From the NCBI GenBank assembly GCA_963931925.1, contig OZ007569.1, forward strand, positions 7,289,957 through 7,353,956: a DNA stretch of 64,000 nucleotides, in the 5' to 3' direction. The notes under the pieces were generated by a model. The model saw nothing but the letters and a program-made list of their open reading frames with translations, was not told the origin of the DNA and made no database searches. How positions within the stretch are numbered: the first letter of the stretch is position 1; each line of letters begins with the position of its first letter. The position numbers were made by a program, and so were the translations under genes. Source of the stretch: Onchidella celtica (lineage: Eukaryota > Mollusca > Gastropoda > Systellommatophora > Onchidiidae). Shown here in pieces: positions 13,016 to 23,145 of this stretch.

Positions 13016-16000
13016 CTATTGGTGCATGAAAAGAACTGTTTTTGTCAGTTTGTGCCTTTGTGTTCCATTGTCTTTAAAGATATACCTGTCGCTGATGAGT
13101 CTTTCATGATGATGAACAACAATGTTACAGAAAATCTTACAAGCTTCTTTAATTATTTGGGTGACATGGCTGTCTTCTGTTTCAGTATTTGTAATTGCCA
13201 TACTATGCGCCCAGATATTGGGAAAAACTTGAGTGCTAACAGCCTCGAGGACATTCCTGGTGACACTGAGGGTAAGGTGTTGGTTGACGCCTTTGATGAC
13301 TCCCTTTGCAGTTAAAATGGACCGCAAGTGTTTGTCTGCCTCCTTGATGACAACAAACATATCATTGCACATAAGTAACCCTCCTTTTGAACACCTTTGT
13401 GTGAATACTGAAGACTGACTTCCCTGGTCCTTCACAAGGAGGCTCTGTGTGCACTTGGAACATTCAGTTCTCTCAGATACTTTACGGGCAATAAAACCAC
13501 TGATATAAAACAGTACGTGGTCATGGAAAATGCTTGGCTTTGACAAAACCGTAACTAAGTGCTGCAATTCTTTTGTAGTTGTTGACGAGATTTCGTCTTC
13601 CTCTGGCCTGATCATCTGATTTGTGGGTTCTTCAATGGCCACACAATTTGCTTTTTTTGAAGGCAAAACACCATTTTTCAAAAGAAGAGCTCGCAATGCC
13701 CATTTGAATTGTGCCGGGGTTGGATTATTATTTCAGCCATTTTTCCGTCTGATTCTGCTGAAAAAAGTCTCCAGATGGTCTTGAGACAAACGATAAGTCA
13801 TAAAGTACTTGTAATTGTGGAATTTTAGGGAGTCTCTCGCTGATGCTCACAATTGAGTTGAGTGTGCAGATAAAGCCTACAAAAGCAGTTCTCCGCTTTC
13901 CATTAATAAGCAGCTTGCCTTTTGAATCTTTAAGGCCCTTAATGTAATCTATGGCCTCATCAATTTCAAGTTTCCTTGATGGTAAATTCATCTCCATCAT
14001 GGGACTTTTCATTCCTCTGTCATAAGGGGTTGAAGAATTACAAAAATCAAATAACTGGTAAAAAATGCGCAAAAATTTTGTTGTTGCCGAACTTCCTGCA
14101 AATTGGGTCAAGACTAAGTCCTCCCTCAGAAAATCAATAGCATTGGCAACTGAGGAAGAAATAGTCTGTACAGCAAACTTCACATTCATTTTATTCTTTT
14201 CATAATTTACGTGCTTCCCTCGGACCTTGTTGGCAAGAACCAAGTTGTCACTTCTTTGCAGCTTGTCAAGTTGCACGATAAAATCCCAATTAATTAAATC
14301 TCCTTCATAGAAAAGCTGTTTTAAATCACCAAGACAGTTCCTGACATTCTTAATTAAATGGCAGGCATCAAAAATAAAAAACACTGGTTCATTTGTAACA
14401 GGGTGGGTAAATGAAGATTTCAATTCTGCTGGCTTTAAAACACAGCCCAACGAAGTGGCTGTTGCTTGGTTGGTGTAACAGCCATCACACACAACAGCAT
14501 GAACAAAATACCCAGCATTGGAAAGTAAAATTAATGAATCATTGACAATTTGAGCTTGGGTTTCTCCTGTTATTTTGTCAATGAAGAAATAGCCAATTGG
14601 TTGTTTAAAGTGTTTTTTCAAACCAACAACCATAACAGTTAAAGCCTGTCCAGCAGGGGCGTCATCATCATCAGCACTCAGTTGGCCGAGATCAACTGAG
14701 CCTATATACGACTTTGACTCTGGGTCATATACAAATCCCTTTTTGAGATGCATGCAGTCAAACATAACTGCAACGTTCTTGGTTTCCTCAGTAAGACTTA
14801 TCTTTAGTGTCTCAAAAACCTCAGACATGAACCCTGGGTTGCAATGACGCGCTGCAGCCCATTGCTGAATAGATGATGGGTGAGGAAGGGATAAAAATTT
14901 CCTTACATAATCGTATGCTTGACTACTATAAAAATGTAAAGTTACTGCAAATTTCTTCAAGTCCTCTGAATATCGCATTCCATGTGGATTAGTCGAAGAG
15001 GCTTTCAGCTCGTTTTCAATCAAAGTAAACGTTTCCTCATCGAAGTTGGCATTAAGGATGTTGTGTTGCTCTTGTGATAACATTTTCATTTTTTCCATTT
15101 CATTCAAAAGTTTCGAAATTTGTTTGTCTCTTCTTTGAAGTTTCTGGTTTAGTGATTTTATATCTTTGTTCTTTCCTGCTATCTGTTCCTCTCTTTTTTT
15201 AATCTTGTTCTTTGCCTGAGCCAATTCTGTCTCAATACTCGGGCAACAATAATTGTGCTCATTAAGCTTGACAAATTTAGTTGCTAAGGAGGGATTTGAA
15301 GGAGATTCCATGTGGCGTTTTTTGGGGGATGTTCTTTTCTTTGGAGGTGGTCGCTTTGGGGTAACCTTTGGCTGCTGACTTTGTGGATGGTTTGGAAAAA
15401 TAGTTGGCACAGCGGACTCGCGCAGTTTTTTAATAGCCATATCAATTTCATAGTCAGAAACTATGAAATGGTCGCTGCATATCCGTGAGTGAATAGTGGG
15501 CTGCCATAACCGACCCGTCTTTTCATCCTGACGGTTAACATTTCTGACCCATTGCTGACAAATTTCGGGCCTGGAAAAGGGGAATCTGACGAAGGAAAAA
15601 AAAAAAAAAAAACTTAGTTTAAAGAGACTGTAGCGAAGGTTGTGTGGACCGTAAGGTGGACTAAAGACAACGTGTGGAAGCCTAGTGGAGCCCTAGATTA
15701 GATTGAGAGGACAAGAATAGATAAATCGTTATAGGTTATCTAGATCTCATGATATATTATATATTCATAAGTTGGTGCTATCAATTAGAATACAATGCAT
15801 GCAGCAAGGGCTTCAACAAGTTCTTGGTCTATAACAGAGAAGCGCTACAAAGCATGATGTGTTACCGTAACACAATACCGATGCCGGCTCGGCCCACGTG
15901 CCAGTCTCTGTCACTAACCGTGGCTACTGTTTGGGAATATTCTAAGCAAAGTACACATATAATCTCTAAATCTTGGGACTACTTAACAAATTATACCAAA

Positions 16001-16086
16001 GTAAAGAATACTTACCCATGGAAACTCCTTTGAGAGTCCTTGTTATCACGGGCTTTACAGCCAAAAACAACACACGTTTTCACCAT
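13016..16086 (-). pseudogene. THAP-domain P-element transposase, broken near its end
   Basis: Exon 1 (16086-16016) encodes MVKTCVVFGC and 23 codons plus two bases; donor GG/GTAAGT. The acceptor CAG at 15588-15586 follows a long T tract, and exon 2 (from 15585) continues in frame with FPFSRPEICQQW. Together they give a complete THAP zinc finger: C5, C10, W36, C60, H63 and AVPTIF at 82-87. A basic/coiled-coil stretch (about 15240-15070) follows, then the RNase H-like core with FDCMHL and VVCDGCYTN carrying the two likely catalytic aspartates. Around 13801-13820 the frame shifts; the displaced frame reads SQDHLETFFSRIRRKNG, with the likely catalytic glutamate, and then meets TGA (13734-13736) before NNNPTPAQFKWALR. 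The C-terminal part is open to 13016. Closest known relatives are Drosophila P transposase and THAP9. Two lesions make it inactive unless they are sequence errors. Confidence 0.9.
15586..16015 (-). other. Intron in the P-element transposase gene
   Basis: A 430-base phase-2 intron: donor GTAAGT just below 16016, acceptor AG at 15586 preceded by a tract of about 17 T. Joining the flanks restores the THAP domain in frame, which is the main evidence. Confidence 0.85.
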
Positions 16087-16130
16087 TGTACTGGTATCGA
16101 TCGTAAACAAACCGAAGCCGCTCTGGCCGA

Positions 16131-16142
16131 ATGCCCCCAGTA
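16131..16142 (-). repeat. P-element subterminal inverted repeat, right
   Basis: ATGCCCCCAGTA, the reverse complement of 11851-11862. It lies between the transposase start codon (16086) and the terminus, so in the promoter/binding region of the element. Confidence 0.75.
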
Positions 16143-16184
16143 CAATGGCGTGAGAAGGGATCAAATTTTCACGGTCACGTGACC

Positions 16185-16217
16185 CGAGTCCGCCCTCCAT
16201 TTGTTGTAAGCTCCTTG
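16185..16217 (-). repeat. P-element right terminal inverted repeat
   Basis: Ends GTTGTAAGCTCCTTG at 16217, followed by the duplicated ACCTATCC at 16218-16225. Confidence 0.92.
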
Positions 16218-16478
16218 ACCTATCCCTAACCCTGTCCTTATCCTCAACCCTAAAATCTTATCCAATCCCTAATCCTGTTCCTTACCCTTTCGACCAAAAA
16301 AACCCAGGAGGAAAACAAAAAGAAAATCTGAAAGAATAATTAATTAAGGCTGTTGTTAGGAGTATTCTGGGGGGGGGGGGGTTGGGGGAGAACTCTGTAG
16401 CTCTGGAGTCACAAAAGGCTTTAAAATACATACCCTTAGCGAAAAAAAAAAGTGGGGGACCTACATACTTGTAACAAC

Positions 16479-19400
16479 ATTCTTTAAAAAAAGATTATAT
16501 TATTTTGTTGCTTCGGTGGTGTTTAGTCTACAGGTTTGTACTTTTTAAAATTTTTTTCTTTTTTAGTGACTTCATGACATACTTTTCAGTGGCATTTCTT
16601 TACTGTTTCATGTTTCGGTGGGTACAAAATCTATAACCCTGAGTATAGAAACGAGTGGTGCGCTTGTATGTGGTAACTATATTGGTTTCACTCCAAAGTA
16701 GACAGGATTATAATAGCATTCTCTTTATACAGTAGAAACGATTAAAACATGCTCACTTCTAAATGCGCACAGCACACATTGATTTGTATACACTCATACA
16801 GGTGACCCAGATTTCATTTCACACACACTGGCTCACTGATTGCACTGCATTGCCACCTGCAGGACATGTCCACGACTTGACTGTGTACACTCACACCACA
16901 CAGGTCACACATTCTGGTATATACCGCTCACTCTTGTCGCAGAAAAGCAACGTCTGATTTTGAGAGTTTATTTGATCATAATTAACGTGCCTTTGGTCAC
17001 TCTATTCTCGGTGCCCCGCACTCTCCTTCTCTCACGCCTGACCACTTTCCTTACGCAGAACTTACACATTTCTGATCTTCCTGCCAGGGACCACCCGTTA
17101 ACTAAATACCCTCGGAAGGATGAAGAGGCGATCCCGGTGTCCGAAAGCGTGCCTGGGGAGGTGGGGTGGGGTGCGGTTGGGGGTGGGGGGGGGATTCTGG
17201 GGAGTGTTCGTGAGCTTTTCAATTATGATAGTAAATTAAACATAATTTTTGTATTTAAGTGTTTTTTCAACATAAATGTTGCAAGATTATAATATTAAAA
17301 AAAATTGGGTTTTGTCCTTTCTAATGAAATAATCAAATTAAAAAAATCGTCCATGCCAAAAAGGCCCAAGTTTTAACATATCAAGGCCTTATCACCGCTC
17401 TAATGGTCGCTCGAGAACCTAGTAAAACGTACAATTGGGAGGAGGGAGGGTGGAGTAAGAAACAACAACAACAACTCCAAAATCGAATATACAGATTTTA
17501 TGGACCCCCTTTATTTCCAACTGGCTTGCCCCCCTCATCGTTCACACCATTCTACACCCATGTAAACTCTTATCCCAGACACGCTGGTAGAACACCTGTG
17601 TCTCGTCTCTTACATTCCTTAAGCAACTGCCTCCCATCTAACAATAATAGGTACATACATTGTATTGCTCAGAAATTGACTCCAACTGACAAGAGTATCT
17701 GGACGAGCTAACGGTTAGGGAACTTGTGTTTGGCTAGGCCGTGGTGGGGGAGCCGTCCGCCGAGAACGGTGATAAACTGATACCCTGGGGAGGAGGACGA
17801 GCCCCGTGCCTTCAGGCATATGTGTGAACTGAGGGAACCAACCTGGAAAATATAACCACAATTTTTTTTATATTTATTTATTTGACAGACATGTAGAGGC
17901 CCCTGGCTGCGACCTGTTTTAAATACACGTAAATCTTCTCAAACATTGCCCTCTACATAGCTCATTTGAGAATTTTGTGCCTGGCGCAAAAGTGTTTTGT
18001 AGCCATGCAGCATATGTTTCAAGGGAAAAAAGTCTAGACAACAGATTACATGTGAAATAAAAATAATATTCATTCAAACTGGCGCCATATGCATAATGTT
18101 TCAGGCCAACTCACGACTGAATGCGATGTGACAAGTTTCATTTTGGCAGCAACGCCATGTTGGATTTTACAATATTACATTCAAACACAACAAAATGAAC
18201 AACAACAACAAACAAACAAACAACCAGCCTGTATAATTTACCATTCATTCGATAAGTCGAATGATAAACTCCACGTAGACACTTATTTTGTTGTTTGGAA
18301 ATGATTTTAGTGTTACTGGCGGGCATATAGGGGGCGGGGGGGGGGGGGCGGCAGACTCCTAACTGCAAGGACTCAGGGTGCAAACACTCAGATTTTTTGT
18401 TCTAAAAACAGAGACGGAGAAAGCGACCACTATTTTGTCTTATTACTGCTGAAGTAAGACCAGAAGTATCTTTTTTTTTTAGGGGGTATATTTTACCCTT
18501 CAGCTGCAAACTGTGTACATATTTGTTGAGACAACAGATAATGTCTAGCATCTTTAACATCAGGCACGGTGTTTAGCTCGTATTTGTCGCAATAGGCATT
18601 GTGTGTCTTGTATTTGAATTTGAGTTCGGGGTTCACGGTAGGTCGGCACGATAACGGCCACTTTGCGCCATTCACGGTCTATTTGGCTACACTTTCTTTA
18701 TTTGTGTTTCCAATTCAGAGCTTTTTAAGTTTAACAATAGAATTAAATACTTTCGTATAATTTTATCACTGATAAAGTTTTCAAAATTTGTTTTGTATGT
18801 AGCCTGTGATTGGTCAGTTTTCTTTCACTTTTCTTTAGAAAACAACAACACCAATGGTAAAACAAAAACAGCCTAGAATGGTATGCAGCAGTGGCATGAG
18901 CCCTGTTACCAGTGTCAAGTAATTCATTCCAAGGTCCATAGAGAGAATTGCATCAAAATGGAAGTTGATAAATGTACAGTGTATATCTAAAAAGAAAGAA
19001 AGAAAAATTTTGTAGTATTACCCACTTTGAATGTTTATTAATACAATGTCATTTAGATGCAGCCGATTTTAATTCAAATTAAAAAAGACAGGTGTGTAAT
19101 TATATGATGATGGTTCTGGACCAGACACTGTTGACGACGCAGTTCAAAAGAGTTGCAATCAATGTTAAGCTGTTCATTTGTGTGTACTTTTTTGAGACGC
19201 CCTGTATAAAAGTCCTGCAGCCATTTCTGTGCTGTTCCAAACACAATAAAACTTGTTTCTAACACCGGGTCTATCAAAATGTCCAAAGTTAAACCCCTTC
19301 TAATGGGACTATAGTAATAATTATTAAGCATTGATCTCAGTGTATCGCTACATGTCTACAAAATTAGCCACTATAGACCTAGACATCGTACACAGATCAA

Positions 19401-19759
19401 TAACACAACAGTGTAAAATACCTTCCAGGTGCGAGTGTATTGACTGATTTCTGTCACAGTTGTAATCACACATTTTTGCTGGTGAAGTCAATCGATTCCG
19501 CAAGTCGATGACATCCTAACTGTATTCAGAATACACTGTTATGGCTTCATCTTTCTCACCCGATAATGGAAATATGTTACCAGTGCAAGCTGTGGCTATC
19601 ATCTTTAATACCTTATCGAAGATCTATAAAATTCAGTGACTATTAATTTATACCAGTAAACCGATATATTGGTCATGCATTTTGTTCTACTATGGCAATA
19701 CTTGTGCTAGCCAATGTGTTAACGTGTTTCACTTCATTGTTTATTACCTGAATACAACA
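16479..19759. other. Unassigned non-coding DNA
   Basis: Nothing here reads as a gene. It includes G runs (16368 on the left border, 18336-18348), a short (CAA)n patch near 18190-18222 and, at about 19180-19208, TTTTTTGAGACGCCCTGTA, which looks like one terminus of a Tc1/mariner-type element; I did not find its partner end. A 102-codon frame at 17403-17711 is without motif. Confidence 0.45.
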
Positions 19760-19869
19760 TACAAGGTGTGTCTCAAAAATAACTTTCCCTGTCCCACATT
19801 TCAAAAACCTTTGAAGATAATGTCACCAAATTTGGAACAATGTACCTTTATTATATTAGCTATGCAAGA

Positions 19870-20790
19870 TAGTCACCAACATTGTCCAAGCACTTCTGCC
19901 ACCGACGCAACAAGCTTTCAAAGGCGGCGACATGTCTCTTTGTCCGGCATTCTAAGAGCAGCTTTTGTGGCCAAAATAATGTCTTCCTCTGTCTCAAACC
20001 GCTCTCCCCGAAGGTGTTCTTTCATTTTAGGGAAAAGATGAAAGTCACAGGAGGCCAAATCAGGAGAATGTCGGGGGTGATTCAATATTTCCTAGTTATA
20101 CGAGTGCAGAAGTTCTGTCACCACATTGGCTGTATGCACAGGTGCGTTGTAATGGTGGAAAATTACACCAGTTTCAAGCAATCCAGGTCGCTTTTTCCTT
20201 ATGGCAGGTCGTAACTTTTCTTGTATAACCATTTTGTAGTAAGTGGCATTGACAGTAGTGCCTATTGGAACAGGCTACGATAAGATGACGCCTTTGTTAT
20301 AAAAAAAACATAATGTGCATGACTTTCAATGCACCCTGTTTGCAACGAACTTTCACTGGGCGAGGTTCATCGGCGACCAGCTATACAGCGGATTGTCTTT
20401 TCAGCTCTGGGTCCCAAGAATAGACCCAGGTCTCATGGCCAGTTATTATTCTATCCAAAAAACTGCTGATCCTCACAACGAAGAAAACTTCCGCCGCACG
20501 TCACTTGTTGTTCCTTTTCACCTTGATTCAGCAAATGGGACACCCATTTAGAAACACATCTGCTTTTTGTCAAGTTTATCAGTCAAAATTCTATGAACCG
20601 AAGCAGAAGAAATAGGAACTTCATCTGATATCTCCCTGCATGTTTTCCTTTTGTCTTCATCATTGGCTGTCTTTACAATAGCGATGTTTGCATCTCCACA
20701 TGCAGTCACAGACCTTCCAGGTCGTGATCCTTCCTCAACACTGATTCGCCCCTGATGAATCTTTCTTAAAATATCATAAAAACCACAGAA
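19870..20790 (-). pseudogene. Degenerate mariner transposase
   Basis: On the minus strand the frame before 20548 has the helix-turn-helix region (SVEEGSRPGRSVTACGD; TCREISDEVPISSASVHRIL). Further on, across frameshifts and stops, mariner signatures remain: ITGHETWVYSWDPELKRQS near 20430 and HPRHSPDLASCDFHLFPKMK near 20075, the block holding the third catalytic residue in this family, followed by HLRGERFETEEDI. The N-terminal part is separated by the inserted repeat. Multiple lesions and an old look; no function is expected. Confidence 0.85.
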
Positions 20791-21066
20791 AAACTGTGGG
20801 GTCGCAGCAGGGCTGTAAGCAAAGTCAAAATTGGGCAAAAAGAAAAGGTTGTATGTTGCAAAACCCCGCGTGAGAAATTAAACCCAAACAATACAAAGCA
20901 AACTAAAGAGAAGACAGAAAATACACAAAATTTTCGGCTTTCGCCTTTTTCAAGTGAAAAAAAAAAAAACGAACAATAAAAGACTTCAACAGGAACGAAG
21001 TGAAACAGTTTACTTAGCTGCCAGTTCTTGCTTCTTTAGCAGCACCAAAGCACGTCCGTCCGCCAA
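20778..21066 (-). mobile_element. Dispersed repeat R, copy inside the mariner
   Basis: About 289 bases nearly identical in reverse orientation to 26503-26794. On the minus strand it starts TTGGCGGACGGACGTGCTTT, passes a T-run and CACTTGAAAAAGGCGAAAGC, and ends CTGTGGTTTTTAT. It lies between the 5' end and the helix-turn-helix coding part of the mariner, so it arrived later. Non-coding; class unknown, probably a retroposon because copy 2 has a 13-bp target duplication. Confidence 0.75.
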
Positions 21067-21277
21067 ATGCATGGTTAAACCATACTCTCTGGTTAAACTC
21101 ATGAAAGATGGTGTAAACAAACCCCTGTAACTTTAATTCGTTCAACGCAGTGCCACAAGGTTTTTAACGGGAATTTCCGTATATGTTGGTGTTCATTTGT
21201 GTGAAGTTTCAAGCATTTAGTTTATTATTTCAAGATTTTACAAGGTAGGGCAAGTTATTTTTGAGACACACCTCGTA

Positions 21278-22613
21278 CCAATAAAGAAAAGTAAAATAAA
21301 ATAAAATGAAATGAAATGAAATAAAGTAAAATAATAGAATAAAATGAAGTACATTAAAATCATAATGAGCTAGTAAAAAAAAGCAGCACAGCGTCCAAAT
21401 GTTCTTATCTGTTGTGCATAAACAGCAGACTGCAAGAACGAAAGATGACTCCTTTTATTGTCGTAATTTATTTTTGTTCTCTGATATAAAACTGTTTCTG
21501 ATATTAAATTGATTTTCCAGCAAACTGTCCTCGTTTGATCGTGGCAAACTTCTGAGATAGAACGAACTTAATAATTTATTCTCTTTCTCTTTGATAACAG
21601 ACGCCAAATGGAAAATTCAAAACTATTATAATAAAGCTGGTTGCAAAAACACGGATGTGAAAAGATACAAATGTTATGTGAAAATGTGGCGTGGAAAAAG
21701 TGAGGTTCAACTCTGAAAACTGTCCTCTTTGAGCATAGTGCAAATACATATTGACAGTTTTATTCGTCCATTGCAAACGACGACATTATTATTTAAGAGA
21801 TTTGGGTGAAACGGTTTTTTTAAAGTTTTTTTTTTGTTATCTCAGTCCTCGGCGAACGTTTTACAACTAGCATTTAATAGAATAGAAGAGAAGGAATCAA
21901 GATTAAAAAAAAACAAAACAACAATAACAGCAAAAAGAAAACAAACTAAAAGATGAGCCTTTGATCAGTCGGCCGTTTCCGGAGAATCTTTCATATCTCA
22001 TCGCAGTTAACGACCCTTTCAACAGGATAATGTGAAGAACCAGAAAATGTTTGTGAAGTGTAGGCATTTTGTCTACACATTATTTCATTCTGTAGGGCCA
22101 TTCTTTCAATTAATTGCTTTCAGTAATCAATAGACAACTCGCAGGTATCGCTCTTTTGCGTCACTGAACTGTGGGCACCAAAGAGCTTATAGCAAAGATA
22201 CTAGACACGATAAGATGAGACAGTGTCTTCTTCGCACCACTTAAAAAAACCGTGCACACAATTTGCGTGCTGATCGGGGGAAGGGCCCATGGCTCATATT
22301 ATGAAAAGAATGCTTGATATAATGATAAATTTATGATGCAAAATTGTGTCAGTGCTACTGCGACTAAAAAAAAAAAAAAGACAAAATAGCCAGAGTTTTC
22401 CCACGCAATTGAGGTTATTATTCCACAATAAGTGACGCCAATCAAGGCCTATAGCGAAAGCTCAACAGGGAACAAAATTAAATATTTTCCCTATTTGGCT
22501 TTGTAAAATACAGCACTTTTCATGACTTCCGCGCGTTTGCCGCTCGGTGGCAAGGCGAAATCTGTGCACGTTAAAAGCACTAGCTATCTTATTTTATCAG
22601 TTCCAATATCTTT
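21278..22613. other. Unassigned non-coding DNA
   Basis: AT-rich; contains an (AAAT/GAAAT)-rich patch at about 21288-21360 and A/T runs. No gene or recognised repeat. Confidence 0.45.
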
Positions 22614-22624
22614 GCTTATAGGTA
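22614..22624 (+). repeat. Target duplication, left of LINE fragment
   Basis: GCTTATAGGTA, repeated exactly at 22776-22786 on the other side of the LINE fragment. Confidence 0.85.
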
Positions 22625-22775
22625 ATAATAGTTCGTCCATCAGGTATGATGATGACCTTAACAACACCAGAGGAATAAAGAACAGAAATTGTTGAGAATT
22701 TCAACACATGGACAATAAAGAGAACTAAAGGACACAGAGGACAGAATGGAAAGACTGTTCTTTCATGACTTATGG
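22625..22775 (-). mobile_element. 5'-truncated LINE: last 151 bp only
   Basis: Matches the 3' end of the LINE at 4.3 kb over its whole length with no mismatch that I can see, including the last codons and the stop. Flanked by an 11-bp direct duplication. The size, truncation at the 5' side and duplication are those of an aborted target-primed reverse transcription event. The identity of the two copies points to recent activity of the family. Confidence 0.88.
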
Positions 22776-22778
22776 GCT

Positions 22779-23145
22779 TATAGGTAGAATGCGCATATCC
22801 ACCATCTTGTCTGTCCGGACCCACTTAAGGCGTCGCGAACCAATCGGCGGCGAGTTTTAAAAAAGTTCACTACTGTAAACAATGACACGTGTGTATACGC
22901 ACATGGGAGACGTTCGGTCAATTCTTTCACTTCCTTTCCCTTGTTTACACGGATGGTCGCGAATCTGACCAGCTTGGATACATCCTTTCCACCCCTGTCA
23001 CAACAGTCAACTGCAATGCAACCAGCAGGTATTTTAACCGCTTAGGCATATTTTGAAGTTACACTCATCAGCTGATCCATCGGCCATCTTGTTTGGCGGA
23101 AGTACAAAACAAAAACTCTGTGACGTCATGCGCATTCTACCTATA
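22779..23145. mobile_element. TIR element with promoter-type motifs
   Basis: TATAGGTAGAATGCGCAT at 22779-22796 is perfectly inverted at 23128-23145, enclosing 367 bp. The unit has an ordered set of promoter-like words: CCATCTTGT twice (22800, 23090; YY1-like), AACCAATCGG (22838; CCAAT box), GGCGGAAGT (23096; ETS-like), TGACGTCA (23121; CRE) and ATGCGCAT at both ends. It could be a MITE or a diverged bidirectional promoter; I see no exon attached to it. Confidence 0.5.

Larger units (their letters stand above)
11764..16217 (-). mobile_element. P-element with intact termini
   Basis: A 4454-bp DNA transposon. Its 33-bp terminal inverted repeats (11764-11796 and 16185-16217, starting CAAGGAGCTTACAACAAAT) differ at one base. 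Next to them lie 12-bp subterminal inverted repeats TACTGGGGGCAT at 11851-11862 and, reversed, at 16131-16142, that is 87 and 75 bases from the ends; Drosophila P-elements have 11-bp repeats in the corresponding place. It is flanked by an 8-bp target duplication. The transposase gene runs on the minus strand from 16086 to 13016; 11797-13015 is non-coding and contains several diverged copies of an AACTCCAATAATCAAACA motif (12568-12980). The termini look functional, the transposase does not. Confidence 0.92.
11697..16478. mobile_element. MITE (family M) split by a P-element
   Basis: The left end (11697-11763, GTTGTTAC...) and the right end (16218-16478, ...GTAACAAC) form one ~320-bp MITE once the P-element and one copy of its target site are removed. 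Imperfect terminal inverted repeats of about 45 bp share GTTGTTAC and TTTTGCGCTAGGGG. Two more copies lie at 31918-32218 and, in inverse orientation, at 57315-57707; all share AATAATTAATTAAGG in the interior. No coding capacity. Superfamily not assigned. Confidence 0.85.
19762..21275 (-). mobile_element. Mariner element with a nested insertion
   Basis: Termini CAAGGTGTGTCTCAAAAATA at 19762 and its near-perfect inverse at 21275, flanked by TA on both sides (19760-19761, 21276-21277), the Tc1/mariner signature. The span is 1514 bp; removing the repeat at 20778-21066 leaves about 1.2 kb, the normal mariner size. The transposase on the minus strand is degenerate. Confidence 0.88.

Noticed and set aside
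13697-13830. Intron explaining the break between the two P transposase frames
   Set aside because: The gap region itself reads as conserved transposase sequence in a shifted frame, so mutation is the better explanation.
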